Below are positions 10,653-20,448 of a stretch of DNA of 64,000 bases, piece by piece. The notes under the pieces are model-generated. The model did no database searches, was not told the origin of the DNA, and saw only the letters and a list, made by a program, of their open reading frames with translations. The position numbers were made by a program, and so were the translations under genes. Positions within the stretch are counted from its first letter, which is position 1. Every line of letters starts with the position of its first letter. Origin of the DNA: Nitzschia sp. pyKryTriq1 (lineage: Eukaryota > Bacillariophyta > Bacillariophyceae > Bacillariales > Bacillariaceae); the NCBI GenBank assembly GCA_956465555.1, contig OY101122.1, forward strand, positions 817,001-881,000, given 5' to 3'.

Positions 10653-11738
10653 CTATTCTTCGTCCTCTTCGTTATTGTGCTCATCCCTAGCCACTGCCAG
10701 ATTGAAATTTTGAAAGTGTTCGTGGCACTTTGGAATCACCGAGATGCCACACATTGTCTTGCAGATTTCCACCACTACTGTCACATCCGGATTGCTTAAA
10801 TTCACTTTGATTTTGGGGATCGCGTTTTGTACTTCTGCAGCGACAGTGTTGATGATCTTTTCCTTGGTCAATTGACCTGGGCAGAAACGTCGTTTGAGAG
10901 CCACAGCAAAGGTAGTGGTGGATGGAGGAAGATATTGCTGCATCAGTGATCTACTGGCAATCTGAAGTTCTTCTTCCGAAGCGTAGCAAGTCACTTGGAT
11001 GGGTATCATCCGTGTCACAAATCGGGAGCTGGGGGCATCTTTTGCGGTATCGTTCTCTGCATCTTGGAAGATTTGACGGACAATGGGCACTGGATCCCAT
11101 TCGGGGTTGCCAGTACTTGCACTAGTAGTGGCAGCTTGTGAAGTCTCCTTGTCATCCGAAGGAGAATTTTCTTTCTCTGCACGTATCCTCTTGGCCTCAG
11201 GTTCGTCAGCTTCCTTTGACTCCTCGCCTGAGGCATCATTGTCGGGTGCCTCAGGTGTGCTAGATTTCTTCTTTTGTTCCTTGATCGAGGGAATCATTTC
11301 GCTACCCGGTACAGTGCAAAGGGCAAATACCGTCCCCCGACATCCCGTCTCAAATATTCCAAAAGTCGAATCGGACTGTGGATCGTTGTTGCTTTGTAAT
11401 TGCTTCAATTCCTCTTCCAAACTCAAGGTGGACGACCCTTGTGGTGGTGGTTCTTGTGAAGAACCATCGCCCTTACCATCACCATCACCATCATCTCCAT
11501 GGCCCCCCTTCGTTCCTACCATCCGGGAGAAATAATGATTAATAATCTCGAGCCCTTCCCGTTGACATTTACGCTCCTTTCCTTGCTCACAGGTCATGAG
11601 AATCCCCGGGGCGCCTCGTTTGGGATTATTGAGGATTCGAACTCGACTGTTATTACTTTTGGATCCTCCTCCTCCTCGGTCGTTGTATCTTCGTTTCTTG
11701 CCGGACATACTTTTGCTATTTTTGGAGGTTTTCGTCAT
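10653..11738 (-). CDS. TAN1: THUMP-domain tRNA cytidine acetylation factor (TAN1/THUMPD1)
   Basis: Single exon, 361 residues; human THUMPD1 is about 353. The N-terminus is basic and Gly/Ser-rich. Residues 42-70 have the family's opening GAPGILMTCEQGKERKCQRE. An acidic/Ser-rich insert with poly-Gly-Asp sequence (about 75-190) separates this from the C-terminal THUMP fold, seen as SSRFVTRMIPIQVTCYASEE, then ALKRRFCPGQLTKEKIINTV and VTVVVEICKTMCGISVIP. TAN1-type proteins hold tRNA for the Kre33/NAT10 acetyltransferase, giving N4-acetylcytidine at position 12 of Ser and Leu tRNAs. No methylase or other catalytic domain is attached, which fits the adaptor role. Confidence 0.88.
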   Translation of the reverse strand: MTKTSKNSKSMSGKKRRYNDRGGGGSKSNNSRVRILNNPKRGAPGILMTCEQGKERKCQREGLEIINHYFSRMVGTKGGHGDDGDGDGKGDGSSQEPPPQGSSTLSLEEELKQLQSNNDPQSDSTFGIFETGCRGTVFALCTVPGSEMIPSIKEQKKKSSTPEAPDNDASGEESKEADEPEAKRIRAEKENSPSDDKETSQAATTSASTGNPEWDPVPIVRQIFQDAENDTAKDAPSSRFVTRMIPIQVTCYASEEELQIASRSLMQQYLPPSTTTFAVALKRRFCPGQLTKEKIINTVAAEVQNAIPKIKVNLSNPDVTVVVEICKTMCGISVIPKCHEHFQNFNLAVARDEHNNEEDEE

Positions 11739-12240
11739 CTTTGTATGTTTCTGTGTCTGTCGAAACTAGACTAGACAGATGTTGTGGGCACTAACTATGG
11801 CAATGTGTGGATTAGTTGTGGCCAGAAGGCAGAAATCGAAAATTGAAAAAAAATCGAAATCCCATGGTCCTCGGCAGTTATTGGCAGTTGGTGAGACGAA
11901 GGACGGGCTCCTTTGGAAAATGCCTTTGGTGGTGGATGCATTTAGTCGATGGGGTCGGTGATTGTGGTCAGAGTGGTCGGCCATGTGCGGGGGGGGCGGG
12001 CGGACGCTTTCGATCCGGCCGTTCCACCCGGTACAGTAGAAATGGGTACAAAGTCTACGTAGGTAATGCACATCAGAATGGATCGGCTTTTTCAAAACGC
12101 TAAAACTGTTGGGCGTGACGCGACAACGATGATGATGGATGATGGCTCTCTGGATGCGATGGTTGTTGTTTTATTATATTTTGTGATAACAGTCATCGAT
12201 CTTTGCCTCCACATACAGACAGTCACAACGGATCTTCACC
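11739..12240. other. Divergent promoter spacer, TAN1 / SDR
   Basis: The 502 bases between two divergent starts. There is a poly-G patch near 11990 and one GGTACAG word near 12032, but no dense GTAC cluster. No gene is supported. Confidence 0.45.
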
Positions 12241-15111
12241 ATGACATCCTCTCGAAACCTAACTGCTGCATGTAGGATCCTCCTCGCGGTCTTGTTCCTC
12301 CGCTTTGATGTCACCGACGGAAGCGCACTGGAGTGGGGCGATTCTTCGTCTGCTCGACGACGAACTAACTATGGACATGCTATTATTTCCGACACCATCA
12401 AACGGCAACACGAAAACAAGAGAATAGATGGCGATGGGGATATGAGTGTGGGTCTGGGAATGCTTGACTCATCCTTTCCTGGGGCACAATGGCGGCGAAG
12501 GGGCAAGACGACGACGAGTAGTTCGCAAAATACTTGCACTAGTACCGGTAGCATGACATCGGTGCAGCTGGTCAACCGAGTCAAAATGTGGCCACCCTGG
12601 CCCTTGTCGTTGTTACAGAAAGAGAGCGGTGGCGGCGGCGAAAACAACAACAATAACGAGTCGTCATCGAAAAGCGACGACGATCAGGTAGTTACAGCTT
12701 CCAACACGTATCCTAGTGCGGCTGCCATCGCTTTGGCCTGGTGTACAGTTCGGGCGCGGGTCGGAATCCGTCAGCTGGAAGAAGTGGGTTCTTCGTTGTG
12801 GTTTCATTTGCCACCGACCCTACCTCCTCTACTCTTAGTGGCTAGTCTACCACGAAAAGTGGGCGGTAGTGGAGATGTGGCGGTACGGAAAATTATTCCC
12901 TTATTCTCGGATCCCTTTGCTCGTACACTAGTTTTGGGAGGATTGGGAGTTGCCGTCTTGAGTTGGGCTCATCAAGAATTGAATCGAAAGCAAAGATTGG
13001 CTCCCCTTGGGTTGCCGTATCGAGAATCATCGGTATCACGAGTCTTCTTACCGCCTTTTCTACCCGAAATGGTTCCTGAACCCGAAATTGAAGCCTTGCA
13101 ACAGACCACAAGCTCAAGTAGTAATAGCAAGGACAGCCTGGGCACTGGCGATCCACAAATCGATGATGATAATGATGATGATGAGGCCGAAGATCCCAGT
13201 CAGATCTTTTCCATGTTGAATCCACGACTTCGTAAACACTTGAGTGATATTTATGAAAGTACTCCGTTGATTGGTGGAAATAATAATGGAAACAATCCAC
13301 TGCGTCGGCGAGGCTTTTTCCGAGAATGGAGGAGAACGCGCGAAGTACAAAAACGCGAAGCTGCCAAGATTCGACGAGCCACCATTTTCGATGAGCTAGT
13401 GGCACTACAAGCGATCAAACGCAAATCGGCGCAAAGGGCCCGGAAACCCAAATCAGGTACAGGCGATGATGAGCAAGACAGGCGGAATCCGGTAGGGTTT
13501 GCCTTGGTGACGGGGGCTTCGCAAGGCATTGGTCGGGCATTGGCAGTGGAATTGGCGCGGTGGGAAATCCCGCTCGTCTTGGTGGCCCGTGATTTGGATC
13601 GTCTCACTTCACTGGCATATGATCTAGAAGCGTGTTACGGAGTCCGTTGTTGCGTTTTGCAAGCCGATTTGTCGGAAATCGACGCGGCAGAACGAATTCA
13701 CGAGACGACGACAAATGCTGGATTACCTATTGATATTTTGGTCAACAATGCTGGTATTGCATATGAGGGGTTATCAGCCAACATGGATACATCGCTTATT
13801 GAACGCATGATTATGATCAATACCATGAGTTTCGCCAAGTTAAGCAAGCTGTATGGGCAGGATATGATCCGTCGAGGACGGGGCAGGATGCTCATGGTCT
13901 CATCCATGGCGGGTCTAACTTCGGCCTCGCCCAACACAGCTCTGTATGGAGCCACCAAATCGTTTGAACGGTCTCTGGCCTTTTCCATGTCCAAAGAATT
14001 TGAACCGTATGGGGTTGGGGTCACTTGTCTCATGCCAGGTCCAGTCACCAATACTCAGTTCCGAGCCCGAAGTGGCACTGGGCGAGCTCTATGTTGGTAC
14101 CTCCCGTTCTATCCCAGACCAGCCGAGACAGTGGCTCACCAAGGAATCATATCACTGTTAGATGGAGATACCCAGGTTCTCCCCGGATGGCAGAACCGAG
14201 CTTTTGCCCAACTCTTTCGGCCGATTTTGCCTCAGCGAGTGGAGACTATGTGCGTTCAAGCGGCATGGAGCCCCTTTCAATTACCCAGTTTGGGCAGCCT
14301 CTTTGGTAAACATCCACCGCCTCCAATCACGGAGCTTTCTAGCGGGGGTTTGGTCAATACGGCACCTTCCGGGTCGATACAATTGGATCTTCGACCACGG
14401 TATAGCTTCCAGATGCCGCCTCTTCTACTGCAACTCCCCACCAAGCTAATTCCGACGCCTCCGGTCGAGCCAATCATGCCGGAACCCGAGAAGCCAGCTG
14501 AAGCGAGTCGCCATATAGAGTCGTCGCCTTCCGTCGAGAGCAACGACGATACTGGGATCAGCAGCCCAGGCACCGATGAAGAAGAGCGCGAGAAAAAGGC
14601 AGACGATGACATCAAGCTATCGCCGACACCGGCTGCTTCTACTAGTAGGAATAGTGACTCCGATCCTCTCCCGAGTGGTCCCACAGAGTCCACCAATCTT
14701 GAGAAAGTAGCTACGCCGCCAACAACGAGCGAAAGTCCTGCCCATTCTCCATCGGTGCCAACACCGGTTGCACAGCGAAAAGAAATCGATACAATGGAAA
14801 GCCCGAACCCAACAATTGAAGCGACTCCTGCGAATCCGAGTATTAGTACGTATCAGTTGGATGAACCAGAAGCAGATCGGATGCCTGCCAAATCCGAGAC
14901 AATCGGGAGAAAAAGGCATAAACGGCAAGCTAGAAAGTTGTGGCCACTGGTTGAAGACGAAGACGAGGACGGGGACAATATTTCTGACCTTTATGTGACA
15001 CCGCGGTTGGGACCCATTGATTTGTTCCAGGAGCAGCGCAACTATTCGTTTCCCAACTCATCTGGCCAGACTATTAGCCCTACAAAGCCAAAGTGGACGG
15101 TCCAAACATGA
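12241..15111 (+). CDS. Short-chain dehydrogenase/reductase with very long N- and C-terminal extensions
   Basis: Single exon, 956 residues. Residues 1-30 look like a signal peptide (RILLAVLFLRFDVTDGSA). The SDR core is about residues 415-640: the cofactor motif TGASQGIG at 424-431, NNAG at 502-505, Ser 555, and Tyr 569 with Lys 573 (YGATK). The motif ALVTGASQGIGRALAVELA followed by LVARDLDRL, and the PGPVTNTQF loop, fit the classical family near hydroxysteroid and ketoacyl reductases; an Arg in VARD suggests NADPH. Most such enzymes are 250-350 residues. The N-terminal 400 residues are variable, with a possible membrane segment near 225-245, and the last 300 are Pro/Ser/Glu-rich and probably disordered. 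ER or plastid membrane location is inference; substrate unknown. Confidence 0.82.
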   Translation: MTSSRNLTAACRILLAVLFLRFDVTDGSALEWGDSSSARRRTNYGHAIISDTIKRQHENKRIDGDGDMSVGLGMLDSSFPGAQWRRRGKTTTSSSQNTCTSTGSMTSVQLVNRVKMWPPWPLSLLQKESGGGGENNNNNESSSKSDDDQVVTASNTYPSAAAIALAWCTVRARVGIRQLEEVGSSLWFHLPPTLPPLLLVASLPRKVGGSGDVAVRKIIPLFSDPFARTLVLGGLGVAVLSWAHQELNRKQRLAPLGLPYRESSVSRVFLPPFLPEMVPEPEIEALQQTTSSSSNSKDSLGTGDPQIDDDNDDDEAEDPSQIFSMLNPRLRKHLSDIYESTPLIGGNNNGNNPLRRRGFFREWRRTREVQKREAAKIRRATIFDELVALQAIKRKSAQRARKPKSGTGDDEQDRRNPVGFALVTGASQGIGRALAVELARWEIPLVLVARDLDRLTSLAYDLEACYGVRCCVLQADLSEIDAAERIHETTTNAGLPIDILVNNAGIAYEGLSANMDTSLIERMIMINTMSFAKLSKLYGQDMIRRGRGRMLMVSSMAGLTSASPNTALYGATKSFERSLAFSMSKEFEPYGVGVTCLMPGPVTNTQFRARSGTGRALCWYLPFYPRPAETVAHQGIISLLDGDTQVLPGWQNRAFAQLFRPILPQRVETMCVQAAWSPFQLPSLGSLFGKHPPPPITELSSGGLVNTAPSGSIQLDLRPRYSFQMPPLLLQLPTKLIPTPPVEPIMPEPEKPAEASRHIESSPSVESNDDTGISSPGTDEEEREKKADDDIKLSPTPAASTSRNSDSDPLPSGPTESTNLEKVATPPTTSESPAHSPSVPTPVAQRKEIDTMESPNPTIEATPANPSISTYQLDEPEADRMPAKSETIGRKRHKRQARKLWPLVEDEDEDGDNISDLYVTPRLGPIDLFQEQRNYSFPNSSGQTISPTKPKWTVQT

Positions 15112-16090
15112 AAAACTCGCTCCAACGGCAAAGGAGCTGACAAGGACTGCAGAAAGCCACCGCAAAATGTTTTCCTTGGTGCACTCTTGAAACAAAACAT
15201 AAAGGGATCAGGGGCGAGAGTGTGTGAAGCAGGTTGAAAAGCACAAAGTCATATTGAATATTCGCAGAGCCATCATAGTATGTATCATTCCGGTGTGGAT
15301 ATCGAAGCATCAGTACGGTAGTAGTTTTCAGTAGTCGACCAACTAGACTGTAGTCTGTACTTCAACCCAACCTTCCAAGGCACCCCATACATATCCAATC
15401 TATAGAATAGGCAAATCCAATCTCTAAAATTACTTAACGATTCTATGTCCTAAGCGACTCTGACACGCCAGCAACAAAATAAAACGTGATTCACCAGTGA
15501 CACAAATTTTCACCATTTTTGAGCCTCCAAACCGCTCCATATCCAACCCAAATGGGCTCGAAGATGGCCCAAAACGACGCTTTCCACCAACTCGGTTTTT
15601 CAACAATCCCGACGCAATACTTCCACGATGCTTGCCATCCATCATCTCCTCCAGCATACAACCTCAGAACCTCATTTCCCATGGTTCCACACCAAGTTGG
15701 TTCATGGCGGCTTCTCGCTCTTAGCGGATGGAATATTTTCTGTTTTGGCATGAATTTTGTTGATCGCATTTTATGGCATTACCCCGCTCGGATGAGAAGT
15801 GATCGGATCGGTCACATTTTACCGAAGAAAGGGATGACAGACGGAAAAAGGACGAAAAGGGAGGAGAAGAACAAACAGACGCCGCAGACACGACAGACAC
15901 TAACCATTGGATATATCATAAAAAGTATTCGGATATGGAGAATCCTGAATGTTCGCTTATCCATTGGATATGCAAAAGACGCCCTTCCAAGCCCAAAGCC
16001 GCCATTCCATGGTTTTGAGTCTCAACCTTTTATTCGAACGGATTGTGCTCATAATAACCACACAAGGACAAAAACAACAACAGCAACAAC
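15112..16090. other. Spacer between SDR and CIR_N genes
   Basis: About 980 bases. A long open frame (15519-16295, +) runs through it and overlaps the next gene's 5' end, but its translation shows no domain and shifts composition midway, so I do not call it. It could be 5' UTR, an old repeat, or chance. No GTAC cluster is seen. Confidence 0.4.
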
Positions 16091-17059
16091 ATGTCCGGTC
16101 GTCTTATTATTTTACCGAAAAAGTCATATTGCCCATGGAATCCGAGCAACGTCGAAAGAGTATTGCGAGACGAACGAGAGCACGCCGAGTCTCAGGAACG
16201 CGAGGCATCGCAGCAAAAACAAGAATCCTCCCGAGCACGATTGCAGCTATTGCACAATAAGGGAAGAGTGTCCGATGGCGAAGCAGCAGCAGTAGAATCA
16301 TCCTCAGGATCAGGATCTGATAAGAGGAGGAGTCCTCAAGTAGAAGTAGCCGCTCAGCATGTGAATTTGTTTGCCGTGGAAGAGGAAGCACATCGAAAAC
16401 GAGTGGAGGATGCAACCGCCATCGATTCCAGAAAAGGGAAGCAGAAGAACAATGGGATCATGCCGCTTTACTTGGGGCAATCGGCTCAATCAGATTCGTT
16501 TTATTTGAAGGGAGGTGACCATTTTTTGTCAAAGGATGATCAGGACAAGGCGTCGAATCCAAAAGAAGACCGTCTGAAGAGTCGAATGGATCCTATGAAG
16601 GAATTTGTTCGGGTGGAGACTGCACCAAGGCGAGTCGCAGCTCCATCGGAGGAGCCTTCGATAAAACCAGCGACAAAGAAATCATCCCACAGTAAACGGA
16701 AACACAAACACCGCCGAGGGTCGTCCAAGCAAAGATTAGACTCTTCTTCTTCTTCTGGTAGTGATTCATCTTCGTCGTCTAGAACAAGTTCAGATGATGA
16801 TGATGATGATTCGTATGAGCGACGGCGCCGACGTCGAAAAAGACGAAAGTCCTCGTCGTCTAGAAAACGAGGTAGCCGAGAGAAAAAGTCCAAGATAGAC
16901 AAGGCGTCGCCCCAAAATGCAGTGGAAGAGTTACGGAGGAAACGAGCCGAGAGAGAGGCGAAGGAACGCCTTCGGCAAGAAAGAGTGATTGCTAGCGCTG
17001 AAGGTCACGTGCATTCCAAGTATCAAGATCAGTATCATCCTGGGCTGAGTAGGTACTAA
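16091..17059 (+). CDS. CIR_N-domain nuclear protein, LENG1-like
   Basis: Single exon, 322 residues. The N-terminus LPKKSYCPWNPSNVERVLRD followed by EREHAESQEREASQQKQ is the CIR_N domain (the N-terminal helix of CBF1-interacting corepressor, also in LENG1 and spliceosome-linked proteins). The centre (about 200-265) is a Ser/Arg/Asp-rich, basic low-complexity stretch with runs of Ser, Asp and Arg typical of splicing-associated factors. A Glu/Arg coiled coil (VEELRRKRAEREAKERLRQE) follows, then a conserved-looking tail YHPGLSRY. The C-terminal coil plus terminal aromatic tail matches LENG1 better than CIR1. Likely nuclear; role in splicing is inferred from family. It ends 66 bases from the convergent NOC4 stop. 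Confidence 0.72.
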   Translation: MSGRLIILPKKSYCPWNPSNVERVLRDEREHAESQEREASQQKQESSRARLQLLHNKGRVSDGEAAAVESSSGSGSDKRRSPQVEVAAQHVNLFAVEEEAHRKRVEDATAIDSRKGKQKNNGIMPLYLGQSAQSDSFYLKGGDHFLSKDDQDKASNPKEDRLKSRMDPMKEFVRVETAPRRVAAPSEEPSIKPATKKSSHSKRKHKHRRGSSKQRLDSSSSSGSDSSSSSRTSSDDDDDDSYERRRRRRKRRKSSSSRKRGSREKKSKIDKASPQNAVEELRRKRAEREAKERLRQERVIASAEGHVHSKYQDQYHPGLSRY

Positions 17060-17125
17060 TCTCTTGGGACAAGTAGTGTCATGAATAATTTGTCACTGCG
17101 GTGTCATAATATAATTTACTGTATT

Positions 17126-18757
17126 TTATGAGTCATTCCCCCAACTGATCATACCGCCGAAAATGTCATCCTTCTTGAAGAGCGGCCCGGGGTCCTTGAA
17201 AGCCAAGGGCGTCTTCGTCGATCTTTTCTTGCGCTCTTGATCAAACAGGGACTTGTACGTGTGACTTGAGAATTCCTCAATATTGTGGGGTGGTGCCTTG
17301 GCCTCTGCCGGGCTACCAATGGATTTCGCGAGCGATGCTACTGGAGCATAGTAGTGGCGTTCCAAGACGGCAAGCTCCCACAAAGAACTCTGTAGAGCCC
17401 GAGCCTTGGTAGGATCATTTTCTTCCGGCAAGAATTCGTCAGTCACTTCTTCTTCACTATTTCGATCAATCAAACATGCGCATTCGGGGTGCTTTCGCAG
17501 CAAGTTGGACACCAGCGCTAGTACGAAGAGGGCGCCGGTCGGTGGTCCACTCAGTGCCGAACGACACAATCGTTTGCAAAAGGCCGCCACCAAATGGGCT
17601 GGCAACATCTCATTCCGAATCAGACATTTCGTCAATAGGGAAAAGAAGCGGGAACGATACTTCACGTACAAAACCCGTGAGGAGATAAGGCGATATAGTT
17701 GCTTGTAAAAGTCAGGGTATTCCAGTCCACTCTCGGTAATCAGTTCAAAGAGCCCATCCAGGGCAAGAACACCGACCAAGCCCGATCCGTGGTCAGAATA
17801 GGCTTGCATGAAGAAATCAGCAAATCTTAGAGGACTCGGGACATAGTCAAGGACGTAGTGGGGCAAAAAAGACAATGATCGTTTCAATGATGCCAGAGGC
17901 AGGTTGAGTTTCAGTACTGCCAGCCAGGCCTTTTGATATTCTCGCAGAAAACTGTGTTTAAGTTGAAACGGAAACTTGTGCGTCGAAGAGACCTTCCGCC
18001 TTTTCTTGGGCCGTCCGTTTGCTTTGTTGTCGTCATCTTCGTCGCTTTCATCATCATTATCTCCATCCTCATCTTCGTCGCTGCTTTCTTCTTGGTTGCC
18101 CGAGTCGTAGGGCACAGCATCCTTTTGTGGTGGGCAAATATACTCGCTAGATTCCATATCATTCTCGGACCTTGGTACAGGAACAATCATGAGAAACTCC
18201 AGTAGTTTTTCGGCCACTTTGGTGGATGGTGTTTCTTTTTGCCGATCATATTCTTCCTTGGCCAATCTTGAAATGGAAATGAGAGTGTAATATTGAACAT
18301 CGCGAAAGGGAGTCAAAAATTCCGATTCCACCATGTGCCTCATAGCTCGATCCATCTCCTCGGATTCTTGGAGAGTAATTGAGCGCAACCACTGCTGTAA
18401 CAAATCCGAGTTGACGTACTTGTATTCCTTTGACTTTCCTCCAGGACTTGTCAGAGGAGATGCTGCGAGAACACCGAACAAACACCGAATAGCCGAGTGC
18501 CTGCCTAGCTCGACTCGATCACAGAGCTGTGACACCATTACCTTGTGGTACTTCAATAGAAAAGCCCGCCATTTGGCCGCAACCTTGTTTTCAGGAGGTG
18601 GCGTACCAAAGGTTAATTCCCCACTTGCCGACAAGCGAGAATAAACTCGTCTCAATTCATCCAATCTCGCAGCATCAGCTCGCACATCTGCAACCTCTTT
18701 GATGAGCGACTTGATTTGCTTGGAAAGCTCCGCGGAAGAGGGTGCTGCCTCTGACAT
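17126..18757 (-). CDS. NOC4: NOC4, nucleolar CBF/Mak21-family ribosome biogenesis factor
   Basis: Starting at the Met at 18757 the protein has 543 residues; an in-frame Met at 18985 would add 76 residues with no family match, so it is probably upstream untranslated sequence. The CBF/Mak21 domain fills the C-terminal half: YKQLYRLISSRVLYVKYRSR, then PAHLVAAFCKRLCRSALSGP, NLLRKHPECACLI and the end motif SSLWELAVLERHYYAPVASL. An acidic Asp/Glu run followed by a KKRRK nuclear signal lies near residues 225-260. NOC4 pairs with NOP14 in maturation and nuclear export of the small ribosomal subunit. SOF1 at 34741, another 40S factor, is in the same window. The call is firm. Confidence 0.88.
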   Translation of the reverse strand: MSEAAPSSAELSKQIKSLIKEVADVRADAARLDELRRVYSRLSASGELTFGTPPPENKVAAKWRAFLLKYHKVMVSQLCDRVELGRHSAIRCLFGVLAASPLTSPGGKSKEYKYVNSDLLQQWLRSITLQESEEMDRAMRHMVESEFLTPFRDVQYYTLISISRLAKEEYDRQKETPSTKVAEKLLEFLMIVPVPRSENDMESSEYICPPQKDAVPYDSGNQEESSDEDEDGDNDDESDEDDDNKANGRPKKRRKVSSTHKFPFQLKHSFLREYQKAWLAVLKLNLPLASLKRSLSFLPHYVLDYVPSPLRFADFFMQAYSDHGSGLVGVLALDGLFELITESGLEYPDFYKQLYRLISSRVLYVKYRSRFFSLLTKCLIRNEMLPAHLVAAFCKRLCRSALSGPPTGALFVLALVSNLLRKHPECACLIDRNSEEEVTDEFLPEENDPTKARALQSSLWELAVLERHYYAPVASLAKSIGSPAEAKAPPHNIEEFSSHTYKSLFDQERKKRSTKTPLAFKDPGPLFKKDDIFGGMISWGNDS

Positions 18758-19327
18758 TGTTGATTGTCTGATTGACTGACTAATTGTTCTTAGAAAAGTA
18801 CAGTACCGACTCACGAAGACAATGCTTGTTGTATTGTCTTCATTCGACTGCCTTGCGTTGATGGAACGCAGAACGAAAGAAAACGCAGATAGCAGCAGTT
18901 TTTGGCGTTTTGGTTGGAGGCAAATCAATTTCGTCTGTGCTTGTGTCCGGTTCAATGTTCTAATCGAGTGATTCGATTCGTCCATTCGAAATTTCGCAAC
19001 CGTTGAGTAGTGCCGTCATCATCACACGATAGTACGGTGGAGGCATATTTGTTTTCAGTCATGCCGATGATGGCTCGGCATGAAGTTCACACTCATACGA
19101 ATACTCCACTTTCCCTTGACCCGAGAATTGCAGAAATAGTTTGCAACTACCTGTACTTACTCGCCATTCTTCTGATTGTTCCTACTCCATCGATCGTGCG
19201 TGTTCTTCCAACAGTTTGGCTTATTTGTCAAATATACTTTCTTTTTCTCATTAATTTCGTAAAACTCTCTTCTTTGTCAGCTCTCTAGTAGAGAATATTC
19301 GTATTTTATATCGAAGAAGCACGCACT
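18758..19327. other. Divergent spacer, NOC4 / secreted protein
   Basis: 570 bases between two divergent coding starts. It contains the upstream extension of the NOC4 frame and AT-rich DNA after 19200. No GTAC cluster and no gene are seen. Confidence 0.4.
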
Positions 19328-20089
19328 ATGATGTTATTTGCACGGGTTTGTTTTGTTGTTATCGCCTTGTTATCTGCGGCCATGGTCTCCGGCAGTGACG
19401 AGATGAACGATGACAGTATGGTATTGAACGAAGAATTCACAACCTTGGAGGATATCATCGCAGGAGATCACCATAATCTTCGCAGCAGACAGTTGCAGAC
19501 CAGCACAACGACCCAACCCGTTTGTAGGGCCACAAGGCCGAGCAACAAGTACGCATGCGGTGACGGTGGAGGAGGCGCCGATGATCCATGCAAGAACAGC
19601 AATGCATCATGCGATACAATGACCGAACCCAAATATGACTGCAGCTGCACTGGTTCAAGCGAAACATCGTGCTCCTATTGCCAAATTCGAACCGCCAACG
19701 CCATTCTCTGCCAGGTATCTGGATCTTCAACTACTTTTGTTGCTCCGGATAAAAAAATGACGACCTGCTCCTGTCAATACATTGGAAACGGCCAGGTCCA
19801 TCAAGTCTGTGTCAACCCGATCCCACAACCGACCTTTGGACCATCGACTAACGTGCCCGCCACATCTCCTGTCGTTCTACCACCTACTGGCGCGGCCCAA
19901 TCTGCCGTTGTTCCCACCCCCGTGCCAACGAAAGCTCCTACCCGCATGCCAACCAGAGCTCCTACCCGCATGCCAACCAGAGCTCCTACCCGCATGCCAA
20001 CCAGAGCTCCTACCTCCGCGCCTACTACCGCCATGCCTGTTCCAGCTCCGACCAGGACAAAGTTGCGGGACACCGTGAGCATTCCCTAG
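19328..20089 (+). CDS. Secreted Cys-rich protein with Pro-Thr stalk repeats
   Basis: Single exon, 253 residues. A signal peptide is clear (LFARVCFVVIALLSAAMVSG, cut near residue 22). Residues about 60-160 hold about 14 Cys in an unrecognised compact domain. The C-terminal third is a Pro/Thr/Ala/Arg stalk built on MPTRAPTR. Such PTxAPT stalks are common in diatom wall-associated and secreted proteins and are probable sites of O-glycosylation. There is no GPI or membrane anchor, so it is probably released or bound in the wall. Exact function unknown. Confidence 0.75.
   Translation: MMLFARVCFVVIALLSAAMVSGSDEMNDDSMVLNEEFTTLEDIIAGDHHNLRSRQLQTSTTTQPVCRATRPSNKYACGDGGGGADDPCKNSNASCDTMTEPKYDCSCTGSSETSCSYCQIRTANAILCQVSGSSTTFVAPDKKMTTCSCQYIGNGQVHQVCVNPIPQPTFGPSTNVPATSPVVLPPTGAAQSAVVPTPVPTKAPTRMPTRAPTRMPTRAPTRMPTRAPTSAPTTAMPVPAPTRTKLRDTVSIP
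19941..20012 (+). repeat. Three perfect 24-base coding tandem repeats
   Basis: Three identical consecutive units (19941-19964, 19965-19988, 19989-20012) begin CCCGCATGCC and encode MPTRAPTR in the stalk of the secreted protein. A degenerate copy precedes them. Their base-level identity points to recent expansion or conversion. Confidence 0.9.
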
Positions 20090-20448
20090 ATGCGGAAAGT
20101 GCAGCTTGTGGAATGACCGTGAAAGCCACGACAATATATTTCGGGATCAGTTTGATTATTTAAAATCATAGAACATCAAGGATTTGAAGCGTATTATCTC
20201 TTAACCGACGGTTTAGTGTTCATGATTATCGAACAACTCATATACTGCTTGAAATTAGCAGGCTCATGTTAGGAGTAGCAAACCCCACGAAGTATTGATT
20301 AAGTCTCGGAACGTGCAAACAGACTTGCGTAATGAAAACGTCAAGAGACTCCTTGATATGTGCTGCCAAATACGCTACCGTACCATTATTGCATGGCGGC
20401 GTGGACGACTTTAGGGGGGGCTTCGGTCGGTTCGGTTCTCCATAAATC
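20090..20448. other. Convergent spacer
   Basis: 359 bases between two convergent 3' ends. AT-rich up to 20330, then a CGCTACCGTACC stretch. Nothing recognised. Confidence 0.4.

Noticed and set aside
15519-16295. 258-codon plus-strand open frame between the SDR and CIR_N genes
   Set aside because: No domain, a change of composition midway, and overlap with the CIR_N gene in another frame. Probably UTR or chance.
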